NCBI RefSeq assembly: GCF_003015145.1
Contig: NZ_CP027845.1
Coordinates: 1,116,001 to 1,180,000 of the forward strand
Length of the DNA stretch: 64,000 nucleotides
DNA from: Candidatus Phycorickettsia trachydisci
GTDB lineage: Bacteria > Pseudomonadota > Alphaproteobacteria > Rickettsiales > Rickettsiaceae
Reading direction: 5' to 3'
The notes under the pieces were generated by a model. The model was not told the DNA's origin. It made no database searches and saw only the letters and a list, made by a program, of their open reading frames with translations. The position numbers were made by a program, and so were the translations under genes. This document shows, in pieces, positions 10,309-18,376 of this stretch (the stretch's first letter is position 1; the number at the start of each line of letters is the position of its first letter).

Positions 10309-10323
10309 AGTATATTATATACT
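10309..10323. promoter_or_regulatory. Candidate AbiEi operator 1 (perfect inverted repeat)
   Basis: AGTATATTATATACT is a perfect 7-bp inverted repeat around one central T, 36 bases before the abiEi start. AbiEi antitoxins are known to autorepress by binding paired inverted repeats in their promoter, and a second repeat follows directly at 10325-10347. Function is inferred from position. Confidence 0.45.
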
Positions 10324-10324
10324 T

Positions 10325-10347
10325 TAGGTGTCGTTTAATAACACTTA
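10325..10347. promoter_or_regulatory. Candidate AbiEi operator 2 (imperfect inverted repeat)
   Basis: TAGGTGT (10325-10331) faces ACACTTA (10341-10347), with one mismatch in seven, ending 11 bases before the abiEi start codon. With the repeat just upstream it forms a two-site arrangement like the one bound by AbiEi-type autoregulators. Confidence 0.4.
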
Positions 10348-10358
10348 AATCATATAGT

Positions 10359-11162
10359 ATGTTTAGAGAATATTTAGATCATTTACTTTCAAAAGGTCAA
10401 AGTAGCTTTACCTTCCAAGAAATCACCAATGATTTAAATTTATCAATTAATAGTACAAAATCAGGCTTATATCGCTTAAAAAATAAAGGACAAATTATTA
10501 CTCCAGCTAAGGGGTTATATGTAATTGTGCCTCCAGAACGGATACATCAAGGATGTATACCAGCTGAAGAACTAATACCTATACTTATGAAGTATTTAAG
10601 ACTAGATTACTATGTAAGTCTTCTTTCTGCTGGGTTGTTTCACGGAGCAACTCATCAAAAACCTAATTGTTTTCAGGTTGTTACTAATAAACAAATAAAA
10701 CATCCTCTCAAATTTGGGGTAGTAAAATTAGAAATGATATACAAAAAGCATCTAAGCAATTTGCCTTTGCAGGATTTTACTGTCCGTACTGGTTATTTAA
10801 AGGTTGCAAGTCCAGAATTAGTTATATTCGATCTGTTTCAGTATACTAGCAAAAGCGGAGGATTAAACCATATAGCTACTGTTCTGAGTGAGCTAATACT
10901 CGCTGTTGATCCTGTGAAACTTATAGAGTTAGCGAATCAAATAGGACAAAAAGCTTGGCTACAGCGATTAGGGTTTATTCTAGAGCAGATAGAAAGCATG
11001 GAAGAAGATAAAAAGTTAAAAGTAATAGAGGTTTTAGAGAAATATCTTGATGATAAAACTACTTCCTTCATACCTATAGCAAAGGAAATTACTACTATTG
11101 GCTATCCTCGTATAGCTAAATGGAAAATTATCGCAAACACAACTATTGAAAGTGATTTATGA
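10359..11162 (+). CDS. abiEi: AbiEi-type antitoxin / transcriptional autoregulator
   Basis: The 267-residue protein begins with a winged-helix region (residues ~1-60: FTFQEITNDLNLSINSTKSGLYRLKNKGQI, then KGLYVIVPPE), as in AbiEi antitoxins. The rest matches the family layout (YYVSLLSAGLFHGATHQKPNCFQVVT; VASPELVIFDLFQY). In AbiE type IV systems the antitoxin represses its own operon and counters the nucleotidyltransferase encoded next to it without stable complex formation. Its stop overlaps the toxin start by 4 bases (ATGA), and two inverted repeats sit in its promoter. Confidence 0.88.
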   Translation: MFREYLDHLLSKGQSSFTFQEITNDLNLSINSTKSGLYRLKNKGQIITPAKGLYVIVPPERIHQGCIPAEELIPILMKYLRLDYYVSLLSAGLFHGATHQKPNCFQVVTNKQIKHPLKFGVVKLEMIYKKHLSNLPLQDFTVRTGYLKVASPELVIFDLFQYTSKSGGLNHIATVLSELILAVDPVKLIELANQIGQKAWLQRLGFILEQIESMEEDKKLKVIEVLEKYLDDKTTSFIPIAKEITTIGYPRIAKWKIIANTTIESDL

Positions 11163-11941
11163 TTTCAGAAGATTTTATTAAAAACTGGCTAGTAAATACT
11201 AATTGGCAAACAGATAATCAAGCTGAGCAAGATTTGATAATATCAAGAGCTCTTGTTTGTCTTTATAACGATAATGATATTAGAAATAATCTTGTTTTTC
11301 GAGGGGGTACAGCTTTAAATAAGTTATTTTTGAAACCACCAGCAAGATATAGTGAGGATATAGATTTTGTTCAGCTAAAACCTGGACCAATTGGTCTTAT
11401 TATTGATAAAATTCGCGCACTCTTAAACCCTTGGCTTAGTAGTATGAAATGGAAAATTACAGAACGAGGTGCTAAGCTTATTTACCCTTATCAAAGCGTT
11501 GATGGTTCAATTGCAAAACTTAAAATAGAAATTAATACTACGGAGCATTTTCAAGTATTACCTTTGCAATTTGAACCATTTTCTTTTAAATCTAATTGGT
11601 TTGAGGGAGCTTGCGAAATTATTACTTATCAATTAGTAGAATTGATGGCAACTAAGCTCAGAGCTCTTTATCAAAGAAGGAAAGGAAGAGACTTATTCGA
11701 TATATGGTATGTTTTTAAAGATAACTTGGTAGATATTGGGCAAGTACTAGATATCTTTCAAAGATATTGCTTTAAAGATGGGATAATAATATCAAAAGAG
11801 CTATTCTTAAAAAATATGGAACTTAAAAAATTAAATGAAGACTTTAGAGTAGATATGAAAACTCTTTTACCTCTTAATATTAAATGGGATTTTGAAGTTA
11901 GTTTCAACTTTGTGATAAATAAGATTATAGACAATATCTAA
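11159..11941 (+). CDS. abiEii: AbiEii-type nucleotidyltransferase toxin
   Basis: The 260-residue protein has the nucleotidyltransferase signature RGGTALNKLF followed by RYSEDIDFVQL, where the Asp pair binds metal. A conserved Lys/Asp region follows (MATKLRALYQRRKGRDLFDIWYV), typical of AbiEii/MenT-like toxins. Relatives block translation by adding nucleotides to tRNA acceptor ends, and several protect against phage by abortive infection. It is translationally coupled to the antitoxin. All motif residues look intact, so the toxin is probably active. Confidence 0.9.
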   Translation: MISEDFIKNWLVNTNWQTDNQAEQDLIISRALVCLYNDNDIRNNLVFRGGTALNKLFLKPPARYSEDIDFVQLKPGPIGLIIDKIRALLNPWLSSMKWKITERGAKLIYPYQSVDGSIAKLKIEINTTEHFQVLPLQFEPFSFKSNWFEGACEIITYQLVELMATKLRALYQRRKGRDLFDIWYVFKDNLVDIGQVLDIFQRYCFKDGIIISKELFLKNMELKKLNEDFRVDMKTLLPLNIKWDFEVSFNFVINKIIDNI

Positions 11942-12004
11942 TCTGATTAACTATAATTAATAGGAGGAGAATGACACAATATTAATTTAGATGACATCTA
12001 TAAA

Positions 12005-12020
12005 GTTCGCGGCCGCGAAC
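12005..12020. other. Candidate parS centromere (16-bp palindrome)
   Basis: GTTCGCGGCCGCGAAC is a perfect 16-bp palindrome 58 bases downstream of parB. It stands out as a GC-only core in AT-rich DNA. It fits GTTNNNNGCNNNNAAC, the consensus reported for parS sites of repABC plasmids. No second copy was noticed in the window. ParB binding is inferred. Confidence 0.6.
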
Positions 12021-12077
12021 AACCATATAATATGTAATTGCGTATCAATTTATTTTTTTGTCTTGAAATGAGTTTGT

Positions 12078-12893
12078 TTACTCAAGATTATCGATTTGTT
12101 GTATGAGTTTTTGTAATTGGTTTTTTACTTTTTTTCTTGCTTCTATTGATAAATTTTTCAAACCAACATTTTGTATTTTAATTTCTCCTTCTGAAGACAT
12201 GATCCGTAATATAGAGAAATTTTTATGTTTACGATTAGGTACTCCTACTAACGAGTTTATTTTTTCAATATCACCTTTTTCGTAGGCTTTCGATATATCT
12301 CTTAATTTTTCTCTTGAAGATATATTTTTTTCTATTAAATGCAGTTTTATATCTTCTGGAATATTTGAGAGTTTTATATATTCTGATACGGTACTTTTAG
12401 CAACAGAAATGGCTTGAGCTAACCTTTCCTGATTCTCGAAAATTTTTTCTTCAATTAATTTCCTATAAATAACACCTAGCTCAATAGGATGTAAGTCTTT
12501 TCTATGAATATTTTCTATTAAAGCAATTGCGTTTGCATCTGTATTCTCTTTTAAAATAATACAAGGTACTTTTGTTAGACCAGCTTGTTTAGCAGCTCTT
12601 AATCTTCTTTCTCCACTAACAACTTCGTAATTTCCTTCCAGATTTTTTATAATGGATAAAGGTTGTCTAACACCATATTCTCTAATTGAATCAGCAAGTT
12701 TGGAGATTTCATCATCATTAAAATTCCTTCTAGCTTGATTTTTAAAAGGGTGTAATTGGTCAGTATTAATAAAATAATACTCACCTACCGCTTGTTCCAA
12801 GCCTATACTAGCTCTTGTTGAGGAATTGGATACTGGTTTTACAATGTTTTCTAGCTCTTTGGATAAAGGCTTATATCTTATCTTTCTAGTCAT
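12078..12893 (-). CDS. parB: ParB-type partition protein
   Basis: The 271-residue protein has the ParB/Srx CTPase domain at residues ~40-135, with the GERRLRA motif and ENIHRKDLHPIE. A central helix-turn-helix follows (~145-190: ENQERLAQAISVAKSTVSEYIKLS), and then a short basic C-terminus that may dimerise. ParB binds parS and spreads as a CTP-dependent clamp, while ParA positions it. The start overlaps the parA end by 8 bases. A parS-like palindrome lies just downstream. With the HTH-bearing ParA beside it this looks like a plasmid-type rather than chromosomal locus. Confidence 0.9.
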   Translation of the reverse strand: MTRKIRYKPLSKELENIVKPVSNSSTRASIGLEQAVGEYYFINTDQLHPFKNQARRNFNDDEISKLADSIREYGVRQPLSIIKNLEGNYEVVSGERRLRAAKQAGLTKVPCIILKENTDANAIALIENIHRKDLHPIELGVIYRKLIEEKIFENQERLAQAISVAKSTVSEYIKLSNIPEDIKLHLIEKNISSREKLRDISKAYEKGDIEKINSLVGVPNRKHKNFSILRIMSSEGEIKIQNVGLKNLSIEARKKVKNQLQKLIQQIDNLE

Positions 12894-13872
12894 TAGTTTT
12901 AGTTAAGGTATATTGATTTAAATAATAGTGTATCAATTCTACAACATCTTCTAAAGCTATAGAATTTTTCTTAGCAAATAACGCCAAAGGTTTTCCTAGC
13001 TTTGCAGAAATATTTATATCCTCACTTTTTCTAATAGCAAAGTCCTTTTTTATATATTCGCTATAAAAATCTCTTAAAGCCGTCATCGCTTCAGCTGAAC
13101 TGGAAGCTCTATCCTCATATTTATTAGGTATGATACTAAGCTCTTTAGGTTGTGTTTTCATATGCACAAAAAACTTTTCTAAATCTTCTAAAAGGAGCTT
13201 TAATCCATTTAAGCTATATGGCTGTGTTTCACATACAACGTTAATTACGTCTGAAAACATGACGACATTTCTATTTAACAAGCTAATAGTTGGGTTTGTA
13301 TCAACAAATATAAAGTCATATTTTTTTTCTATGTCTGCAAAGTATGAAGATAACCTTTGGGATTTGTTTTCTAATTTAGCAAGGTCGTCTTCAAGCCTGG
13401 TTAATGATAGATTTGAAGGTATACAGTCATATCCTTTAAATATAGTTTTTTTTACATCGTCAAAAGAGGCTCCATCTGTCAGGATATCGTATAATGTTAA
13501 GTAATTATCATAATGAGAGAATCCAAAAGAAGTAGATAGATGAGATTGTGGATCTGCATCAATAACTAGCACATTGTAACCCATTAAAGCTATATGAGAT
13601 GATACTTGAAAACATAAACTAGTTTTTCCTACACCTCCTTTAAAGTTATAAAATACAAATTTCTTTTTTAAGATTTTTTGACCATCTATACTAGTAACAT
13701 TACGAATTATTTCTCTGCTTGTTTCTATAGAAAATTTTTGATTTTTAGATCCAGACTTATCAAACGGACGTAAATTATGGGCTGTAATGTACCTACTAAT
13801 CGTAGTAGGGCTGACATTACTTAATACAGCCATGGTTCTTTGATTCAAACCATCTTTATCTTGCTCTATCAT
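12886..13872 (-). CDS. parA: ParA-type partition ATPase with N-terminal HTH (type Ia)
   Basis: The 328-residue protein has an N-terminal DNA-binding region (residues ~5-60: RTMAVLSNVSPTTISRYI). The deviant Walker A box KGGVGKTS is at ~75-83, with DADPQ (~105) and FVDTNP (~180) further on. ParA ATPases with their own HTH are typical of plasmids such as P1 and repABC types and usually repress their own operon. A 15-base inverted repeat (13911-13925) sits in the promoter. A miniature transposon is inserted 69 bases upstream of the start. No replication initiator is visible, so the locus may come from an integrated plasmid. Confidence 0.9.
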   Translation of the reverse strand: MIEQDKDGLNQRTMAVLSNVSPTTISRYITAHNLRPFDKSGSKNQKFSIETSREIIRNVTSIDGQKILKKKFVFYNFKGGVGKTSLCFQVSSHIALMGYNVLVIDADPQSHLSTSFGFSHYDNYLTLYDILTDGASFDDVKKTIFKGYDCIPSNLSLTRLEDDLAKLENKSQRLSSYFADIEKKYDFIFVDTNPTISLLNRNVVMFSDVINVVCETQPYSLNGLKLLLEDLEKFFVHMKTQPKELSIIPNKYEDRASSSAEAMTALRDFYSEYIKKDFAIRKSEDINISAKLGKPLALFAKKNSIALEDVVELIHYYLNQYTLTKTND

Positions 13873-13910
13873 TATTTACCATTGCAATTATTAAGTTAAT
13901 TTTCACTATA

Positions 13911-13925
13911 ATACATTTCATGTAT
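13911..13925. promoter_or_regulatory. Candidate parAB operator
   Basis: ATACAT-TTC-ATGTAT is a perfect 6-bp inverted repeat 39 bases upstream of the parA start. It overlaps a TATTAT -10-like element on the minus strand (13908-13913). Autorepression by HTH-bearing ParA proteins at such repeats is usual; here it is inferred. Confidence 0.4.
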
Positions 13926-13941
13926 AACATACTGTAACATA

Positions 13942-14261
13942 GGGTCCAGCGGGACAAAGGAACGAAACGCGCAATAGGATTTCTGTTATATCTTGAGAGA
14001 GTAGCAGGAAAGAAGGTATCGTATTACCTACCAAATTTAGTCAAAAAACATGCCGTAACTTCGGTAAATGAATCATTTTCTAGTTTTACGCATATTTTTA
14101 TTGCACTGCTATGTTTTCTTATGATTTAGGAATAAAACCTCTCTTAGCCTATTAAAATAAGCTTAAAAACTTATATTGAAGCCTTCATTGCGATTTTAGT
14201 CTAATAACCTTGTAATTATTTTAGTCTATTGCGCGTTTCGTTCCTTTGTCCCGCTGGACCC
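13942..14261. mobile_element. Miniature inverted-repeat element, complete copy (Tn3-like ends)
   Basis: The 320-bp element has perfect 36-bp terminal inverted repeats at 13942-13977 and 14226-14261. The repeats begin GGGTCC and contain GGAACGAAA, the core seen in Tn3 inverted repeats, so it resembles the Tn3-derived miniature elements called TIMEs. It has no transposase. An open stretch of about 50 codons crosses the interior without recognisable similarity. A copy of the same length lies inverted at 50813-51132. No target duplication is clear. It lies directly between parAB and a broken lolD fragment. Confidence 0.85.
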
Positions 14262-14426
14262 AAAATTCCATCTTGTAACAGCCCCATCATAGTCTCATCT
14301 GGAAGTGGAAAATCTACCTTGCTTCATATCGCGGATCTTCTTGATGATGCAGATAGCGGCACTGTACTGATTGCTAACAATCCTAAACTAAGCAAAAGGT
14401 CATCTGTGTGTGTAGAGCATTTTTAG
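14262..14426 (+). pseudogene. lolD fragment (lipoprotein-release ABC ATPase, Walker A region)
   Basis: Directly after the miniature element a frame reads SSGSGKSTLLHIADLLDD followed by ADSGTVLIANNP. This closely matches the Walker A region and following segment of LolD. Only about 40 codons remain: the 5' part is replaced by the element and the 3' part ends in unrelated sequence. Signature and Walker B motifs are absent, so it cannot work. A lolC/E-like permease gene lies at 63030, but whether the two were once neighbours is not shown. Confidence 0.7.
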
Positions 14427-14455
14427 GACAAGGTGTCCCTTTATACACACAGATG
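14401..14455. other. Nested inverted repeats downstream of the lolD fragment
   Basis: CATCTGTGTGTGTA (14401-14414) pairs with TATACACACAGATG (14442-14455), with one mismatch in 14. Inside the loop GGACA-AGG-TGTCC forms a second perfect 5-bp stem. It may be a remnant of an element end or a bidirectional hairpin. Function unknown. Confidence 0.5.
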
Positions 14456-14511
14456 GCCGAGTAACACGAATTAAGATAGGATGGATTAGAGTCTATAGAT
14501 AGTAATAAAAC

Positions 14512-14541
14512 TTAGCAAAGTGGTTTTTTAAATGCTATAAT
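14512..14541 (+). promoter_or_regulatory. Candidate promoter of the large ankyrin gene
   Basis: TATAAT at 14536-14541 is a perfect -10 box. A weaker TTAGCA lies 18 bases upstream (14512-14517). The start codon follows about 67 bases downstream. Assignment is by consensus only. Confidence 0.4.
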
Positions 14542-14608
14542 ATGACGAATAACAAAACGCTTAATGCTTTAGTAGGTTTAATAAATAAATTAATTAAAAA
14601 ACACTAAA

Positions 14609-17600
14609 ATGAATAACATTCCTGAGGATCTAATTGAGGCAGTAAAAAATAAGCGAGTACAGAGAGCTATTGAATTAATAAGGAAGATAGATGATGTTGT
14701 TCAGTTAAAAGATGAGCAAAATCAAAATGCTTTACACTTAGCTGTAGAGTATAATTGTTTGGAGGTAATAAAGGTCTTAGTGCAAGAATTGGGTATAGGC
14801 ATAGAAGAGGGAAATATACGAGGTAGCACTCCTCTACACTTTGCTGCGGGCAAAGGCCATCTTGAAGTAGTAAAATACCTAGTAAGCCAGAAAGCTAATA
14901 TTGAGTCTATGACTCAAGATAGCGCTACGCCTCTATATCTTGCTGCCCAAAAAGGTCACCTTGAAGTAGTAAGATATCTAGTAGATGAAAAAGCTAATAT
15001 TGAGGCTACGGCTCAAAAAGAATCAACTCCCCTATATATTGCTGCAGCACAAGGTCATTTAGAGGTATTAAAGTTCCTTTTGACTCAAAAAGCTAATATT
15101 GAGGCTAGGACTCAAAATGGTTTTACTCCCTTACATGCTGCTGCGGGCACAGGCCGCCTTGAAGTAGTAAAATACCTAGTAGGAGAGAAAGCTAATATTA
15201 AGGCTACGGCGCAAAATGGCACTACTCCCTTACATGCTGCTGCACAAAATGGTCACCTTGAAGTAGTAAAATACCTAGTAGAGCAGAAAGCTGATATTGA
15301 GCCTACGGCTCAAGATGGCTTTACCCCTCTACACTTTGCTGCGGGCAAAGGCCATCTTGAAGTAGTAAAATACTTAGTAGGCGAGAAAGCTAATATTGAG
15401 GCTACGGCTCAAGGTGGCCTGAGCCCTCTACATATTGCTGCACAAAATGGTCACCTTGAAGTAGTAAAATACCTAGTAGGAGAGAAAGCTAATATTAAGG
15501 CTATGACTCAAGATGGCTTTACCCCTCTACACTTTGCTGCGGGCAAAGGCCATCTTGAAGTAGTAAAATACTTAGTAGGCGAGAAAGCTAATATTGAGGC
15601 TACGGTTCAATATGGCTACACCCCTCTATATATTACTGCAGTAGAAGGTCACCTTGAAGTAGTAAGATACCTAGTAAGTCAGAAAGCTAATATTGAGGTT
15701 ATGAATCAAAATGGCGCTACTCCTCTATATGCTAGTGCCCAACAAGGTCACCTTGAAGTAGTAAAATACCTAGTAGAGCAGAAAGCTAATATTGAGGCTA
15801 CGGCTCAAAATGGCACTACTCCTCTATATGCTGGTGCACAAAATGGTCACCTTGAAGTAGTAAAATACCTAGTAGACCAGAAAGCTAATATTGAGGCTAC
15901 GGCTCAAGGTGGCCTGAGCCCTCTACATATTGCTGCACAAAATGGTCACCTTGGAGTAGTAAAATACCTAGTAGGCGAGAAAGCTAATATTGAGGCTATG
16001 ACTCAAGATGGCTTTACCCCTCTACACTTTGCTGGGAGCAAAGGCCATCTTGAAGTAGTAAAATACCTAGTAGACCAGAAAGCTAATATTGAGGCTACGG
16101 CTCAAAATGGCGCTACTCCTCTATATCTTACTGCAGAACAGGGTCACCTTGAAATAATAAAATACCTAGTAGACCAGAAAGCTAATATTGAGGTTATGAA
16201 TCAAAATGGCGCTACTTCTCTATATCTTGCCGCCCAAAACGGTCATTTAGAGGTATTAAAGTTCCTTTTGACTCAAAAAGCTAATATTGAGACTAGAACT
16301 CAAGATGGCGCTACTCCCTTACATGCTGCTGCGGACTCAGGTTACCTTGAAGTAGTAAAATACCTAGTAGGCCAGAAAGCTGATATTGAGCTTACGGCTC
16401 AAGATGGCTTTACCCCCCTACACTTTGCTGCACAAAATGGTCACCTTGAAGTAGTAAGATACCTAGTAGGCCAGAAAGCTAATATTGAGGCTACGGCTCA
16501 AGATGGCTACACCCCTCTATATCTTATTGCAGAACGAGGTCACCTTGAAGTAATAAAATACCTAATAGGCCAGAAAGCTAATATTGAGGTGAGGACTAAA
16601 GATGGCTTGAGCCCTCTACATATTGCAGCCCATAGAGGTTACCTTGAAGTAGTAAAATACCTAGTAAGCCAGAAAGCTAATATTGAGGCGAGGACTAAAG
16701 ATGGCGCTACTCCTCTACATTTAGCAGCTCGAGCAGGTTGTAGTAATATAGTTAAAATCTTAGTTCGAAGGGGAGCTGATGTTGATGCTGAAGATATACA
16801 TTCAGAAACTCCTATATATCGAACTGTAAAAAACCATAGAGATATAGTTGAAATCTTAGCTGAGCGAGGTGCAAATATAAATATCAAAAAGATTAATCCA
16901 AATAGCTTAGAAGAAAAAACTTTACTTGAGGAAACAATTGAAATACAGAACTTTAATGCAGCTAAATCAATTATTTCTGCTGGAGCTAAAATTACTCCTG
17001 ATGCTTTCTATGGTTTATCTATTTATGACATCTTTGGAGTTTCTGCTAATCCTTTTCAAAATCTATGCTTAATCATGGGCTTGTTACGTATATCTTTTGA
17101 ATTGTCAAATTTTGACAAAGCTACTAAAAATATAGCTCAGTTAAAAGAATATATGTCTGATAATATGGACGATATCTTAAAATGTGTAAAAGAGAGGATT
17201 GGAAATCATATCATACTAAATAAAGATAAGTATAAAACTATCAACATAGACAAATACTCATCAGAAAAATATAGTGATCACAAATTACTTACCAAAGTGA
17301 TTGAGTATTTAAATGAATTGAAGGATTACGTAAAAGGTAAGAAAGAACTAGAGCAAATCTTATATGGTCGTGGAGAATATCACAAATTAACCGATCAAGA
17401 TTTATTTAATCAAATAGCTAAAGCAGCAGAAATTACATCTCCTTTCCAATATTTTAAGCATAAATCTGATTTAGCGACCAAGGAAAATATGGTTCAAGAT
17501 GATAAGCTAGTTGATGGACCAATATCGAATATATTATCTTTTTTAAATATAGGAAATATTGCTGACTTATTTGAAGCTGCTCCAAAAATTGCTGATTTAT

Positions 17601-17782
17601 ATCCTCCGCAAAAAAATCCTTTCGCTATATTTACTAAAGAAGCATTATTGGTAGGTTGTAAGAACAGTAATATAATAAATCAGGTGGAAGTAGATTCTAC
17701 ATTTACTGAAGAAAACGATAATGTACCTGAGATGTATGCTACAGGAGAAGCTATTTTGCCAAATGTTGGAATAGGTTATTAA
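14609..17782 (+). CDS. Large ankyrin-repeat protein (about 22 repeats), candidate effector
   Basis: The 1057-residue protein is ankyrin repeats over residues ~35-760. Nineteen consecutive 33-residue units are nearly identical in their core (GHLEVVKYLV, KANIEA), flanked by more divergent ones. Residues ~760-1057 form a non-repeat, mostly helical C-terminal region that I do not recognise. Ankyrin proteins of intracellular bacteria are often secreted and bind host proteins. No N-terminal signal peptide is seen, so a type IV or type I route would be needed. The near-identity of the 99-bp units points to recent expansion. It is a stand-alone gene behind a TATAAT promoter. The target is unknown. 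Confidence 0.9.
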   Translation: MNNIPEDLIEAVKNKRVQRAIELIRKIDDVVQLKDEQNQNALHLAVEYNCLEVIKVLVQELGIGIEEGNIRGSTPLHFAAGKGHLEVVKYLVSQKANIESMTQDSATPLYLAAQKGHLEVVRYLVDEKANIEATAQKESTPLYIAAAQGHLEVLKFLLTQKANIEARTQNGFTPLHAAAGTGRLEVVKYLVGEKANIKATAQNGTTPLHAAAQNGHLEVVKYLVEQKADIEPTAQDGFTPLHFAAGKGHLEVVKYLVGEKANIEATAQGGLSPLHIAAQNGHLEVVKYLVGEKANIKAMTQDGFTPLHFAAGKGHLEVVKYLVGEKANIEATVQYGYTPLYITAVEGHLEVVRYLVSQKANIEVMNQNGATPLYASAQQGHLEVVKYLVEQKANIEATAQNGTTPLYAGAQNGHLEVVKYLVDQKANIEATAQGGLSPLHIAAQNGHLGVVKYLVGEKANIEAMTQDGFTPLHFAGSKGHLEVVKYLVDQKANIEATAQNGATPLYLTAEQGHLEIIKYLVDQKANIEVMNQNGATSLYLAAQNGHLEVLKFLLTQKANIETRTQDGATPLHAAADSGYLEVVKYLVGQKADIELTAQDGFTPLHFAAQNGHLEVVRYLVGQKANIEATAQDGYTPLYLIAERGHLEVIKYLIGQKANIEVRTKDGLSPLHIAAHRGYLEVVKYLVSQKANIEARTKDGATPLHLAARAGCSNIVKILVRRGADVDAEDIHSETPIYRTVKNHRDIVEILAERGANINIKKINPNSLEEKTLLEETIEIQNFNAAKSIISAGAKITPDAFYGLSIYDIFGVSANPFQNLCLIMGLLRISFELSNFDKATKNIAQLKEYMSDNMDDILKCVKERIGNHIILNKDKYKTINIDKYSSEKYSDHKLLTKVIEYLNELKDYVKGKKELEQILYGRGEYHKLTDQDLFNQIAKAAEITSPFQYFKHKSDLATKENMVQDDKLVDGPISNILSFLNIGNIADLFEAAPKIADLYPPQKNPFAIFTKEALLVGCKNSNIINQVEVDSTFTEENDNVPEMYATGEAILPNVGIGY
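14822..16702 (+). repeat. Tandem 99-bp repeats inside the ankyrin gene
   Basis: About 19 in-frame 99-bp units encode 33-residue ankyrin repeats. Some stretches recur almost exactly two units apart: the block starting at the GFTPLHF unit near 15318 is repeated near 15516 and again near 16011. This indicates higher-order duplication. Repeat number is likely to vary between strains, and short-read assembly may collapse it. Confidence 0.9.
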
Positions 17783-17796
17783 ATGTAATTCTAGGG

Positions 17797-17907
17797 GGTT
17801 TATTTCAAGATGATGCTTTTCATGGTGCTACCTTGGTTACTCGTGACAAAAAGATCTTATCTTGGGCAGAACAAAAAGATACGAGAATAATGCGAGCTCA
17901 GTTATAG
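17797..17907 (+). pseudogene. PIN-domain (VapC-like) toxin C-terminal fragment
   Basis: This frame reads FQDDAFHGATLVTRDKKILS, WAEQKDTRIMRAQL and then a stop. It matches the end of VapC-type PIN nucleases, in which a late acidic residue lies in the (L)VTxDxxI motif. The N-terminal two thirds are missing, and the piece directly abuts the end of the ankyrin gene. No antitoxin remains, so it is a relic. Confidence 0.55.
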
Positions 17908-17980
17908 GCCTAACAGCCTGATACGTGAGAAAATCACCACAACGCATTATACGAATAAAAAACATATTGATAAATAGCTT

Positions 17981-18283
17981 CTATATCTGTACTAGGTGTA
18001 GCGGCTCGATTTCATAATGAGCGCGTTTCGTTCCTTTGTCCCGCTGGACCCAAGTATGGATTAAAACTTTCCAAGCAGTATTCGTAATTTCTGAAAACAA
18101 AATTTGTTGTTTTTTATAAATAATATACTTTTTAATTTTATAATTTTGGTCAATTTTATAAAAAAGAAGCATTTTGCGAATATCTTCTTCCGACCAAATA
18201 TACTTGTGATTCAATCCCATATAGTTTAGCATTTGACTGTAAAACGCGTCCATGATAAAATTTAAAATGTATTTAAATATCAT
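17981..18283 (-). pseudogene. Hypothetical ORF with C-terminus replaced by a transposon end
   Basis: A 100-residue frame begins MIFKYILNFIMDAFYSQ (perhaps starting at the second Met) and has no recognisable domain. Its last ~24 codons run through the miniature-element end at 18021-18051 (read as QRDKGTKRA) and beyond, so the original C-terminus is lost. It lies back to back with the Nudix gene. It may be a truncated small gene or no gene at all. Confidence 0.3.
18021..18051. mobile_element. Single terminal repeat of the miniature Tn3-like element
   Basis: Thirty-one bases identical to the outer part of the right end of the 13942-14261 element (GCGCGTTTCG... ending GGACCC). No partner end or interior was found next to it. 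It is a solo end left by deletion or recombination. Confidence 0.8.
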
Positions 18284-18376
18284 GTGATGCGTTTAAAAAT
18301 TAGCAAATTTTATACATTATACACATTTTTTACAGAATTATCGTGTCTGACTCAAACATTTAAAATACAGCTTAAA

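Noticed and set aside
12078-13872. Chromosomal parAB
   Set aside because: ParA has an N-terminal HTH and the nearby palindrome is not the TGTTTCACGTGAAACA chromosomal parS, so a plasmid-type origin fits better.
14822-16702. CRISPR-like regular repeats
   Set aside because: The 99-bp periodicity is in frame and encodes ankyrin repeats; there are no unique spacers and no cas genes.
16639-16887. Minus-strand ORF inside the ankyrin gene
   Set aside because: It is the antisense shadow of repetitive ankyrin codons.
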